Below are positions 7,774 to 15,886 of a stretch of 37,947 nt of DNA, piece after piece; position 1 is the first letter of the stretch; the number at the start of each line of letters is the position of its first letter. Made by a program: the position numbers and the translations under genes. The notes under the pieces are model-generated. The model did no database searches. It saw nothing but the letters and a program-made list of their open reading frames with translations, and was not told the DNA's origin. Location: positions 1 to 37,947 of the forward strand of contig VGTG01000044.1 in assembly GCA_016874795.1 (NCBI GenBank), read 5' to 3'. This DNA comes from Deltaproteobacteria bacterium (GTDB lineage: Bacteria > Desulfobacterota > Binatia > UBA12015).

Positions 7774-8867
7774 GCGAGCGCGACCTTCCGCGGATCGTCC
7801 GGCGGATCGAGCACGAGCCGCTCCGCGGCCCGGATCGCGGCGAGGGAAGCGGCGACGCTCTCGACGGCGGCGACTCGCGCCGCACCGATCGTCCGGCGCA
7901 TCATCTCCAGGCCCGCGTAGCGCGCGACGTCGGCGAAGCCCACCGCTTCGCCGGCGGAGCCGCCGCTCGAAGAGGCGCGATGGGCGTCCCAGACGCGAGC
8001 GGCGCGTGCGGCGATCGAAGCGCCGTCTCTCCCGGTTGCGAGCGCGCCGAGCCAGTCGTGCGCGAGGAGCGTGCCGACGTCGAAGGCCGGATCGCCGACG
8101 TGCGCGATCTCCGCGTCGAGGAGCTTTGGTCCGCCCGGCGCGAGAAGCACGTTCCCCGCCTGGACGTCGCCGTGCACCAGCGCGCCCTGCGGCTCGAGAT
8201 AGCGCTCGTACGCGCGCGCCGCGATCTCCCCGACGCGACCTTCCCGACGCAGCTCCGAAGCGCGGCGCGCGACCTCGTCCGCAAGCGGGAAGTCGTTCTC
8301 TGCATACGGAAGGACGAAGATGTGATCGCCGTGGAGACGCCGGATGTCGTCGTTCCGGAACCGAGCATTCAAGGAAGCGTCATCGCGCGTGGCCGCGTGC
8401 ACGCGGCCGAGGAAGTCGGCGAGCGTCACGAGCCCCGCCTCGAGGCCCTCGACGGCCTCGGCTGCCGCGACGCCCTCGACCGGGGCGCCGCGCAGCAGCG
8501 CCGCGTCGAGCCGCTCGGCGCCGCCGAGATCCTCGAGCACGAGGAGGCGGCGCTTTTCGTCGAAGTGCAGGATCGCGGGACAGACGTTCGCCGGATCGAC
8601 GCGCTGCGCGATCTCGAACCAGCGGTGCTCGAAGACGATCCGCTCGGTGCTCGTTTCGTACTGCGGGAAGCGCGCGAGCGCCGGGCGCGCGTGCTTCACC
8701 ACGACGCTCCGCCCGGAGCGCCGCGAGCGGACGCGCCAGACCCAGTTGATGTTGCCGTCGCCGGCGAGCTCGATCCCGGGTGCTTCGTCGTCGAGGAGGC
8801 CGTGCTCGGTGAGCAGGCGGCCCAGGTCGAATTCCGGCGCCGCGCTCCCCCTTTCGTCCGTCTCCAC
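7770..8867 (-). CDS. mtnK: Methylthioribose kinase-like phosphotransferase
   Basis: A 365-residue aminoglycoside-phosphotransferase-fold kinase. It has the nucleotide loop AGDGNINWVWRV (about 35-46), ATP-binding K58 (VVVKHA), the hinge VLEDLGG, the catalytic loop VHGDVQAGN (D234) and a metal-binding Asp in LLDAE (D251). Two stretches match 5-methylthioribose kinase rather than other APH kinases: FRNDDIRRL...PYAENDF, and the C-terminal GLEMMRRTIGAARVA, which parallels GCELIRRTIGLAHVA in Bacillus MtnK as I recall it. MtnK phosphorylates C1 of 5-methylthioribose in methionine salvage. The start is a GTG with AAGGGAG just upstream. It is the first gene of a unit with the nucleoside hydrolase. The remaining salvage genes (mtnA, mtnB and others) are not in the window, so a related 5-deoxyribose sugar is possible. 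Confidence 0.7.
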   Translation of the reverse strand: METDERGSAAPEFDLGRLLTEHGLLDDEAPGIELAGDGNINWVWRVRSRRSGRSVVVKHARPALARFPQYETSTERIVFEHRWFEIAQRVDPANVCPAILHFDEKRRLLVLEDLGGAERLDAALLRGAPVEGVAAAEAVEGLEAGLVTLADFLGRVHAATRDDASLNARFRNDDIRRLHGDHIFVLPYAENDFPLADEVARRASELRREGRVGEIAARAYERYLEPQGALVHGDVQAGNVLLAPGGPKLLDAEIAHVGDPAFDVGTLLAHDWLGALATGRDGASIAARAARVWDAHRASSSGGSAGEAVGFADVARYAGLEMMRRTIGAARVAAVESVAASLAAIRAAERLVLDPPDDPRKVALA

Positions 8868-8870
8868 CGC

Positions 8871-8885
8871 GCTCCCTTAGGGAGC
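8871..8885. promoter_or_regulatory. Inverted repeat covering the mtnK-like gene's ribosome-binding site
   Basis: GCTCCCT and AGGGAGC flank a single central base between the divergent starts of the kinase gene (8867) and hflK (8951). On the minus strand the AAGGGAG half is the likely Shine-Dalgarno sequence of the GTG-started kinase gene. The transcript could fold as a 5-bp GCTCC/GGAGC stem with a 5-nt loop that occludes it. It could equally be a short operator dyad, or chance. Confidence 0.3.
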
Positions 8886-8950
8886 CACTGCGCTCCGAGC
8901 AAACCCTGTCCCGGACGAGTTGACCGACCGCCAGGAGCCAAATAGCCTGC

Positions 8951-10063
8951 ATGCCAGTGCCGGATCGCTTCGGGAACGGCGCGGCGCGCGGCGATGAAGA
9001 TCCTCTCGCCGAGCTGCGCGAGATCTTCGATTCGCTGCGCGCGCGTCTCGGCGGAGGCGGCGGCCAGGGCGGAAGTGGCGGCAAGGGCACCAGCCTCTCC
9101 CCTTGGCCGTTTCTCGCGATCGGGATCGCGCTCTGGCTCGCGACCGGGATCTTCATCATCGGGCCCGACGAGCGCGGCATCGTGCTCCGCTTCGGGCGCG
9201 TCGTGCGCGAGGTCGGTCCGGGGCCGAGCTACCACCTCCCGTGGCCGATCGAGGCGGTGCTGAAGCCGTCGGTCACGCAGATCCGCAAGGAGGAGTTCGG
9301 CTTTCGCACCGTCGAGGTCGGCCCGCCCGCGCGATACCAGCCCGTCGACGCCGAGGCGCTGATGCTCACGGGCGACGAGAACATCGTGAAGCTGGAGTTC
9401 ATCGTCCAGTACCGCGTGAAGCCCGAGCCTGAAGCGGCAAGCGAGTTCCTCTTCAACCTGCGCGATCCGCGCACGACGCTGCGGGTCGTCTCCGAGGCGG
9501 CGATGCGCCAGGTCGTCGGCAGCAACAACATCGACGCGGCTCTCACCGACGAGCGCGAGCGGATCCAGAGCGAAGCCCAGAAAGTCCTCCAGGCGACGCT
9601 CGATGGCTACGGGAGCGGCATCCAGATCGAGGCCGTGCAGCTCCAGGACGTATCGCCGCCCGATCAGGTGTCCGACGCCTTCAAGGACGTGATCAGCGCC
9701 CAGCAGGACAAGGAGCGCATGATCAACGAGGCGTGGGGTTACGCGAACGACGTCGTCCCTGTGGCGCGCGGCCGCGCCGCGCAGCTCGTGAACGAGGCGG
9801 ACGGGTACCAGCAGTCGCAGATCGAGCGGGCCACGGGTGCTGCCGCTCGTTTCGCCGCACTCCACGAGGAGTATGCCAAGGCCCCGGACGTGACGCGGAC
9901 GCGCCTCTACCTCGAGACGATGGAAGAGATCCTTCCCCGGGTCGACAAGGTGCTGATCGACGAGTCGGCGGGCGACGTCGTGCCCTACCTTCCGCTCGAT
10001 CGCCCTGCACGCGCAACCGCCGATGCGAGCGCCCCGAGCGCGGCATCCGGACAAGCGCCGTAG
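8951..10063 (+). CDS. hflK: FtsH protease modulator HflK
   Basis: A 370-residue protein. It has a Gly-rich N-terminal cytoplasmic segment (about 34-47), one membrane helix (about 51-71) and then an SPFH/prohibitin domain with the typical opening GPDERGIVLRFGR. A long coiled-coil region near 240-310 and a Pro/Ala-rich tail follow. HflK and HflC form a large periplasmic cage around the membrane protease FtsH and restrain its activity on membrane substrates. The Gly-rich N terminus, the domain order and the hflC gene starting right after the stop make the assignment firm. The ATG at 8951 gives the normal length. The GPDERG motif and the SNNIDAALTDER segment, where the family usually has an R-E-x-I stretch, support HflK rather than another SPFH protein. 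Confidence 0.96.
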   Translation: MPVPDRFGNGAARGDEDPLAELREIFDSLRARLGGGGGQGGSGGKGTSLSPWPFLAIGIALWLATGIFIIGPDERGIVLRFGRVVREVGPGPSYHLPWPIEAVLKPSVTQIRKEEFGFRTVEVGPPARYQPVDAEALMLTGDENIVKLEFIVQYRVKPEPEAASEFLFNLRDPRTTLRVVSEAAMRQVVGSNNIDAALTDERERIQSEAQKVLQATLDGYGSGIQIEAVQLQDVSPPDQVSDAFKDVISAQQDKERMINEAWGYANDVVPVARGRAAQLVNEADGYQQSQIERATGAAARFAALHEEYAKAPDVTRTRLYLETMEEILPRVDKVLIDESAGDVVPYLPLDRPARATADASAPSAASGQAP

Positions 10064-10936
10064 ATGGACAAGCGCTGGGTAGCGATGCTGGGCGGGCTGG
10101 GCGGGCTCTTCCTCGTCTGGAACCTCGCCACCTTCACCGTCCCGCAGTGGGAGCAGGCGATCGTGCTGCAGCTCGGCGATCCCGTGCGCACGATCCGCGA
10201 GCCGGGGCTCTACTGGAAGATCCCGTTCGTCCAGAGCGTGATCTACTTCGACAACCGTCTCCTCGACTACGACGCGACGCCGAAGGAGCTCCTCACGCGC
10301 GACAAGCAGCAGCTCGTCGTCGACAACTACACCCGCTGGCGCATCGTCGATCCGCTCCAGTTCTACCGCGCCGTCCGCGACGAGGCAGGCGCGCAGTCGC
10401 GCCTCGACGACATCGTCTACTCGAACCTGCGCGAGAACTTCGGCCGCCAGACTCTGCGAGAGATCGTCAGCGCGAAGCGCGCCGAGCTGATGCGCGAGAT
10501 CGCCCGGAAGAGCGACGAGAAGGCCCGCGAGTACGGCATCGAGGTGGTGGACGTCCGCATCAAGCGCGCGGACCTCCCCGAGAAGAACGAGCAGAACGTC
10601 TTCAACCGGATGCGCACGGAGCGCGAGCGGCTCGCGAAGAAGTTCCGCGCCGAAGGCGACGAGGAAGCCCGCAAGATCCGCTCCGAGTCGGACAAGCAGG
10701 TGCGGATCCTCACGGCTGGTGCGGAGAAGCAGGCCGAGATCCTGCGCGGCCGCGGCGACGCCGAAGCGGTGCGCATCTTCGCCGAGGCGTACGCGCTCGA
10801 CCAGGAGCTCTTCGAGCTCGTGCGGACGCTCGAGGCGTACCGGAAGGCGATTCCGGACAGCACCACGGTGGTGCTCTCCCCGGACGGAGATTTCTTCCGT
10901 CTCCTGAAGGAGCTCCCGGACCGCGAGGCGAAGTGA
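10064..10936 (+). CDS. hflC: FtsH protease modulator HflC
   Basis: A 290-residue protein with an N-terminal signal-anchor helix (about 5-22) and an SPFH domain. Visible HflC features are VPQWEQAIVLQLGDPVRTI, the GLYWKIPF loop, DNRLLDYD and the D-x-R-IKRADLPEKNEQ segment. A coiled coil of repeated E/A/R heptads covers about 190-250 and ends in the conserved LSPDGDFF. It is the obligate partner of HflK in the FtsH-associated complex. Its ATG directly follows the hflK stop with no gap, and its stop overlaps the GTG of the J-domain gene, so the three are one transcription unit. The length matches the family. Confidence 0.96.
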   Translation: MDKRWVAMLGGLGGLFLVWNLATFTVPQWEQAIVLQLGDPVRTIREPGLYWKIPFVQSVIYFDNRLLDYDATPKELLTRDKQQLVVDNYTRWRIVDPLQFYRAVRDEAGAQSRLDDIVYSNLRENFGRQTLREIVSAKRAELMREIARKSDEKAREYGIEVVDVRIKRADLPEKNEQNVFNRMRTERERLAKKFRAEGDEEARKIRSESDKQVRILTAGAEKQAEILRGRGDAEAVRIFAEAYALDQELFELVRTLEAYRKAIPDSTTVVLSPDGDFFRLLKELPDREAK

Positions 10937-11247
10937 GCCGGCTCGTCCTGCTGCTCCTGGCCGCCGTCGCGATCTGGTGGCTCCTTCGCCGCGCCCAGTC
11001 CGGTGTCGGACGGGGGCATCCGGGGCGAGCCCAGAGCGCGGATCGCGCGCCGGCGGGCTTCGATCCGTACCGCGTGCTCGGGATCGAGCGCGGTGCCTCG
11101 CCGGGCGAGATCCGCCGCGCCTACCGGCAGCAGCTCCTTCACTATCATCCCGATCGCGTCGCCGAGCTCGGGGAGGAGCTTCGCCAGGTGGCGCACCGCC
11201 GCACGCTCGAGATCCAGCGCGCCTACGATTTGCTGAAGGCTTCGTGA
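10933..11247 (+). CDS. Membrane-anchored J-domain (DnaJ-like) protein
   Basis: A 104-residue protein. The N terminus is one hydrophobic helix (about 3-18, LVLLLLAAVAIWWLL) followed by a basic linker, and about 43-104 form a J domain. The J domain contains DPYRVLGI, the helix II pattern EIRRAYRQQLLHY and the essential HPD tripeptide at 72-74, so it should stimulate the ATPase of a DnaK/Hsp70 partner. There is no zinc-finger or substrate-binding region, which makes it a minimal type III J protein that recruits Hsp70 to the membrane. The GTG start overlaps the hflC stop (GTGA). Its place at the end of the hflKC operon suggests it feeds clients to, or protects them from, the HflKC-FtsH complex. 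Confidence 0.88.
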   Translation: MSRLVLLLLAAVAIWWLLRRAQSGVGRGHPGRAQSADRAPAGFDPYRVLGIERGASPGEIRRAYRQQLLHYHPDRVAELGEELRQVAHRRTLEIQRAYDLLKAS

Positions 11248-11335
11248 GCGCGGCGCCACGATTCACGCGGGGCGGTGTGCGAGAACGACCGCCGGTTCGT
11301 ACGACGCACGGCGAGCCGCCGCCAAGGAGGCGCAG

Positions 11336-12199
11336 ATGAACTTCGGTGTCATGTTCGTGAACGTCGGGCCGCTGGGCGAGCCGGATACGTTCAAGCTCCT
11401 CGCGCAGACGGCGGAGAAGGCCGGCTTCGAGTCGCTCTGGACGGTCGAGCACTCCGTCGTGCCGGTCGGCTACACGTCGACCTATCCCTACGATCCGAGC
11501 GGCAAGATGCCGCTGCCGGACGACATGGCGCTCCTCGATCCGGTCCTGCCGCTCGTCTACGCGGCCGCGGTCACCGAGAAGATTCGTCTCGGGACCGGCA
11601 TCCTGATCCTGCCGCAGCGCCACCCGATCTACGTCGCGAAGGAGTTCGCGACTCTCGACATGCTCTCGAAGGGCCGCGCGATCCTCGGCATCGGGGTCGG
11701 GTGGCTCGAGGAGGAGTTCGACGCGCTCGGGCTTCCGTTCGAGGACCGCGCTTCGCGCACGCGCGAGAGCGTCGCGGCGCTGCGCGCGCTGTGGAGCCCC
11801 GGGCCGCAGTCGTTCGACGGCAAGTTCTATCGCTGGAAGCCGATCGAATCGAACCCGAAGCCCGTGCAGAAGAAGGGCATCCCGATCGTCGTCGGCGGAC
11901 ACACCGAGATCGCCGCACGTCGCGCTGCGCGCTACGGCGACGGCTTCTTCCCCGGTACCGACGCGACGAGGCTGAAGGAGCTCCTCGCGATCGTGCGCGA
12001 CGAGTGCGCGAAGATCGGACGCGACCCCTCCGAGATCGAGGTCACCTGCATGGGCGGCGGCACGGACCTCGATTCCTATCGCCGTCTTCGCGACGCGGGC
12101 GCGCATCGCGTCACGATTCCGCCGCCGGGCTTCGATCCCGACTCGATCCGCTCCGGCCTCGAGGAGCTCGCCGAGAAGGTCATAGCGAAGCTCGATTGA
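11336..12199 (+). CDS. LLM class F420-dependent oxidoreductase
   Basis: A 287-residue TIM-barrel protein of the bacterial luciferase-like family. Recognisable parts are the N-terminal MNFGVMFVNVGP, the FESLWTVEHSVVP segment that lines the cofactor pocket, LGTGILILPQRHPIYVAKEFATLD and the phosphate-binding GIGVGWLEEEFDALG. The pattern is that of the TIGR03619-type F420-dependent family, which uses reduced F420 or FMN; the substrate cannot be predicted. A strong ribosome-binding site, AAGGAGG (11324-11330), lies 5 nt before the ATG. The 88-nt gap after the J-domain gene suggests a separate transcript. Together with the second LLM gene at the window's right end it hints that the organism makes F420. 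Confidence 0.92.
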   Translation: MNFGVMFVNVGPLGEPDTFKLLAQTAEKAGFESLWTVEHSVVPVGYTSTYPYDPSGKMPLPDDMALLDPVLPLVYAAAVTEKIRLGTGILILPQRHPIYVAKEFATLDMLSKGRAILGIGVGWLEEEFDALGLPFEDRASRTRESVAALRALWSPGPQSFDGKFYRWKPIESNPKPVQKKGIPIVVGGHTEIAARRAARYGDGFFPGTDATRLKELLAIVRDECAKIGRDPSEIEVTCMGGGTDLDSYRRLRDAGAHRVTIPPPGFDPDSIRSGLEELAEKVIAKLD

Positions 12200-12247
12200 C
12201 GGACCTCATTTAATTCGGGGGCGGCTTCTCGCATCGACTCGGCGCGC

Positions 12248-13888
12248 GTGGAATCGTGCGCCGTGGCGAACCGAAGCGGGCTCTGGCCGGTCGAACCGGG
12301 CCGGCAGGCGCGCTCGTCCGGAGAGGGGGCTTTGGGCACGGTCGATCGTCTGCAGGAGCGGGGAGCGCGCGCGCGATCGGCACGTCATCAGGCACTCCTC
12401 GACGCGCCCGCGCGTTTCGCGCAGCTCCTCGATCGCACGCACGACGGAATCGCGTGGATCGACTCCGCCGGACGGATCGACGCGTGGAACGAGCCCTTCG
12501 AGTCGCTGGTCCAGCGCGGCGAGCTGCTGCGTGGCGCGGCGTTCGGAAGCATCGTCGAGAACGACGGTCGCCTCCTTCTCGAGGCCGCGATCGCGCGCAT
12601 CCTCGCGGGCCGGACGCTCGAGGAGACGGTGATCGCGGCGGCGGGCCACAACGAGATCGAGATCCAGCTCGGGCCCGTCGCTGGCACGGGCGGAGGCATC
12701 GAGGGCGCGTCCGCGGTCGTACGCAGCGTGACGACGTGCGCGCCGGAGAGCCGCGCGGCGCTCGCGGCCGAGGCACGTCTCCGGGTCGCGCTCGAGGCCG
12801 CGCACCTCGGGGTCTGGCGCTGGGACCTCGCCTCCGAGCGCCTCGAATGGTCGACGGAAGCCGGGGCGCTCGTCGGCGGGAGCGTCCGCTCCTCCGAGGG
12901 CGGTCTGCGCGACGTCCTCGAGTGGATCCACCCGGCCGATCGCCACATGCTGGCGCACCAGGTCGGCCAGACGCTCGAAGGGACGGGCGCGTTCCGCGTC
13001 GAGGTGCGGAGCAACCCACCCGAAGGCGAGCCGCGCTGGCTCGAGGTCGTCGGACGCGCACAGCGCGACGCGAGCGGCGCCGTCACGGAGCTGACGGGAG
13101 CGCTCGTCGACATCGACGTCCGCAAGCGCGCCGAGATCGCCTACGAGCGAGCGCTCGAGCGCGAGCAGACCGCGCGTGCGGAGGCGGAGCGCGCGAGCAA
13201 GGCGAAGGACGAGTTCCTCTCGGTGCTCTCGCACGAGCTCCGGACACCGCTCCACACGATCACGCTGTCCCTCGACGTGCTCGACGACGAGGAGCAGCTC
13301 GACGGCCCGAGCGCGCGCACCGCGATCGACGTGATCCGCCGCAGCAGCGAGATGCAGACGCGACTCGTGCAGGACCTCCTCGACTTGACGCGGAGCCTGG
13401 TCGGACGCCTCCGGATCGAGCGGCGTCCGGTGAGCATCCGCCCGCTCCTCGGTCTCGCCGTCGTCTCGGCGCGCGCGGCCGCCGTCGAGAAGCGGCTGAC
13501 GATCCGGCTGCACGCGGTGCGCGGCCTCGGCCGCGTGTCGGGCGATCCGGAGCGGCTGACGCAGGTGTTCGGCAACCTGCTTTCGAACGCCGTCAAGTTC
13601 TCGCCGAGGAACGGCGAGATCGACGTCGAGGCGACGCGCCGTGGGTCCTCGATCGTCATCTGCGTGCGGGACCGGGGTGAGGGCATCGCGCGCGAGGACC
13701 TCGGGTACGTCTTCGACCGCTTCTGGACCGCGGACTCGTCGACGACGCGACGACACGGCGGCCTCGGGCTCGGCCTCGCCATCGCGAAGCAGATCATCGA
13801 CCAGCACGCCGGCACGATCGCCGTCGAGAGCGCCGGGCCGGGGCAGGGCGCGACGTTCACCGTGCGTCTGACGGGCTTGCCGCCCTGA
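12248..13888 (+). CDS. PAS-domain sensor histidine kinase
   Basis: Up to 546 residues, soluble, with two PAS-like domains. The first is near 55-165 (LLDRTHDGIAWIDSAGRI). The second is near 175-295, with the PAS/PAC ending VTELTGALVDIDVRKRAE. A short coiled coil (EREQTARAEAERASKAKDEF) leads into HisKA with phospho-acceptor H329 (LSHELRTPL). The ATPase domain has an N box (NLLSNAVKFSPRNG), a G1 box (DRGEGI) and a G2 box (GGLGLGLAIAK). It should autophosphorylate on an intracellular cue; no receiver is attached and no regulator gene is adjacent. The GTG at 12248 is the most upstream start. The first 50 residues are low-complexity, so a later GTG or TTG may be the true one. Its 3' end overlaps the convergent sulfatase gene by 32 nt. 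Confidence 0.88.
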   Translation: MESCAVANRSGLWPVEPGRQARSSGEGALGTVDRLQERGARARSARHQALLDAPARFAQLLDRTHDGIAWIDSAGRIDAWNEPFESLVQRGELLRGAAFGSIVENDGRLLLEAAIARILAGRTLEETVIAAAGHNEIEIQLGPVAGTGGGIEGASAVVRSVTTCAPESRAALAAEARLRVALEAAHLGVWRWDLASERLEWSTEAGALVGGSVRSSEGGLRDVLEWIHPADRHMLAHQVGQTLEGTGAFRVEVRSNPPEGEPRWLEVVGRAQRDASGAVTELTGALVDIDVRKRAEIAYERALEREQTARAEAERASKAKDEFLSVLSHELRTPLHTITLSLDVLDDEEQLDGPSARTAIDVIRRSSEMQTRLVQDLLDLTRSLVGRLRIERRPVSIRPLLGLAVVSARAAAVEKRLTIRLHAVRGLGRVSGDPERLTQVFGNLLSNAVKFSPRNGEIDVEATRRGSSIVICVRDRGEGIAREDLGYVFDRFWTADSSTTRRHGGLGLGLAIAKQIIDQHAGTIAVESAGPGQGATFTVRLTGLPP

Positions 13889-15761
13889 CCGCGTCGACGG
13901 GGCCGACCGGACCGACGGGCTCCAGCGCGACGTCGTGCGCCGTCCGCCGCGACTCGATCGCGACTTCCGCGGAGCGTCGCGCGTAGCCGGGCGCGAGAGC
14001 GCGGACCTCGTAGGTCCCGTGCGGGACGTTCTCGACGACGTACCGGCCGTCGCCTCCCGTCGAGCTGCGCGCGGCGACGTCCGCGCCCTTCGCGCGTGGG
14101 TACACGGACACGAACGCTCCGGGGAGCGGCTGCCCCGTCACCGCGTCGCGTACGGTGCCGTGGAGCCCGCCGCGCTCGGCGGAGGCCGAGCGGTCCTCAC
14201 CCGATTCTCGTTTGCCCGAGAGCGTGACGAATTGTCCGCCCGTCGCGAGCGGCAGCGAGATCCGCAAGCCGCGGCCCGGCGGCCCCTTCGCCGGTGGCAC
14301 GCGTTCGAGATCCGAGACGCCGCGTTTCGCGGAGATCGTGTAGGCCCCGTGCGGCAGGCTCCGGAGCTCGAACCAGCCGTGCGCGTCCGTGATCGCGACG
14401 AGAGCCGGCATCCCCGCGCCGTCGAGTCGCAGGGCCGCGCCCCCGATCGGCGCGCCGTCCGCGTCGCGCAGCACGCCTGCGACGTAGAGACGCTCCGCAG
14501 GCGTGCTCTCGCTTCGCTGCCACGCCGCGAGCTCGGCGGCGAGAGCGCTCACGACGTCCGGTTCCTCCGCGGCGATGTCGGTCGACTCGTGCGGATCCTC
14601 CTCGATGCGATAGAGCGTGCGCGAGCCGTCGGGCTGCTCGACGAGGCGGCGGTCGGCCGTGCGGATCCACGCGCCGCGCTGGCTCCCGGCGACGTGGGTG
14701 CGGCCCAACGGCGCACCCGTCTCGAGCGTGCGCCGAAGCGACGTGCCGTGCCGGTCCGGAGGCGCGTCCACGCCCGCGTAGTCGAGGATCGTCGCGTAGA
14801 GGTCCTCCGTCGTGACGAGACTCTCGTTCTTCTCGCCCTGTGGGATCATGCCCGGCCAGGAGAAAACGATCGGCGTGCGAAAGCCGAGCTCGCTCAACGT
14901 TCCCTTCGAGCTGCGGGAGCCGCGATCGTAGAGGTCCCACCCGACGTTCCATCCGTTGTCGGCCGCGTACACGACGAGCGTCTTCCCGAGGAGATCGTGC
15001 TCGGCGAGCGCGTCCATCACCTCTCCGACGACCTGGTCGAGCCAGAGGATGTTCGCGTAGTAGTCGACGGTCTCCGGCGGCAGGTCGCGTCCCTCGAACG
15101 GTGCGCGAAGCTCGTCGGGCGCGTCGAACGGCGTATGCGGGAGCTTCGGCGCAAGCCAGGCGAGGAACGGTCGGTCGCCGACCTCGTCGAGGAAGTCCTC
15201 GAACGCGCCGATGCCGGCGCGGCCGAAGTCGTCTCCCTTCACGTTCGGCGGCACCTTCGCGATGTCGGCCATGCCCTCGTCGAAGCCGGCGGCCGTGTAG
15301 GTGCCCTCCCACATCTTGCCGCCCTCGAACGACACGTAGTCGCGGCGGCGCAGCTCGCGCGGCAGCGTGCGGATGTGCGCGACGCCGCCGCCGCGTCGCG
15401 GAAGCGGCGCACCGAGCTCGCCGGCGACCGCGTTCGAGGTGTCGTGCCAGCGCTTCGACGTGATGCCGCCGAGGTACGTTCGATGCGACGGCAGGCAGAC
15501 GCTCGCCGTGTTGAAGCCGTGCGTGAACACGGTGCCGCCCTCGGCGAGCGCGTCGAGGTTCGGCGTCTGCACGACGTCGTGATCCATGAACCCGTAGTCG
15601 GTCCACGCCTGGTCGTCGGCGAGGATCAACACGACGTTCGGCGTCGCCGGCCACGAGGGCGGAGCCGGGGTCGAGCGGCAGCCGGCGATCGGAGCGAAGG
15701 AGGCGAGGAGGCCCGCGACGGCCAGGAGCGTTCCTCGAGGAGCGGCGCGCGGTCCTTTCAC
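13857..15761 (-). CDS. Sulfatase lipoprotein with two C-terminal carboxypeptidase-regulatory-like domains
   Basis: A 634-residue alkaline-phosphatase-superfamily protein. The signal peptide ends in the lipobox I-A-G-C28. The metal site opens with D49-D50 (LILADDQAW), and the active-site Cys, expected to become formylglycine, is C89. Later metal and sulfate residues sit in YAADNGWNVG and in the Lys/Glu of SSKGTLSE. After the catalytic domain (about 40-440) come two beta-sandwich repeats of CarboxypepD_reg type (near 445-505 and 545-620), each with the DAHGWFELRSLPHGAYTI-like pattern. The active-site motif reads C-L-P-S-H-R, not the usual C-x-P-S-R. The GTG at 15761 is preferred: GAGGG precedes it and it gives a clean lipoprotein signal, whereas the ATG at 15827 adds 22 basic residues. 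It probably removes sulfate from an extracellular glycan. Confidence 0.87.
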   Translation of the reverse strand: MKGPRAAPRGTLLAVAGLLASFAPIAGCRSTPAPPSWPATPNVVLILADDQAWTDYGFMDHDVVQTPNLDALAEGGTVFTHGFNTASVCLPSHRTYLGGITSKRWHDTSNAVAGELGAPLPRRGGGVAHIRTLPRELRRRDYVSFEGGKMWEGTYTAAGFDEGMADIAKVPPNVKGDDFGRAGIGAFEDFLDEVGDRPFLAWLAPKLPHTPFDAPDELRAPFEGRDLPPETVDYYANILWLDQVVGEVMDALAEHDLLGKTLVVYAADNGWNVGWDLYDRGSRSSKGTLSELGFRTPIVFSWPGMIPQGEKNESLVTTEDLYATILDYAGVDAPPDRHGTSLRRTLETGAPLGRTHVAGSQRGAWIRTADRRLVEQPDGSRTLYRIEEDPHESTDIAAEEPDVVSALAAELAAWQRSESTPAERLYVAGVLRDADGAPIGGAALRLDGAGMPALVAITDAHGWFELRSLPHGAYTISAKRGVSDLERVPPAKGPPGRGLRISLPLATGGQFVTLSGKRESGEDRSASAERGGLHGTVRDAVTGQPLPGAFVSVYPRAKGADVAARSSTGGDGRYVVENVPHGTYEVRALAPGYARRSAEVAIESRRTAHDVALEPVGPVGPVDAVRAASPSDAR

Positions 15762-15886
15762 GAGCCCTCGGCGGCTGCCACGAGCGGCGAATCCGCACCA
15801 GGCGCGGCGAGGCGAGGCGAGGCGCATTCCGTCGCCGCGACGATCGTTTGCGTCTCGGGTGCGGAGGGGGCTACGCGGAGACGGGG

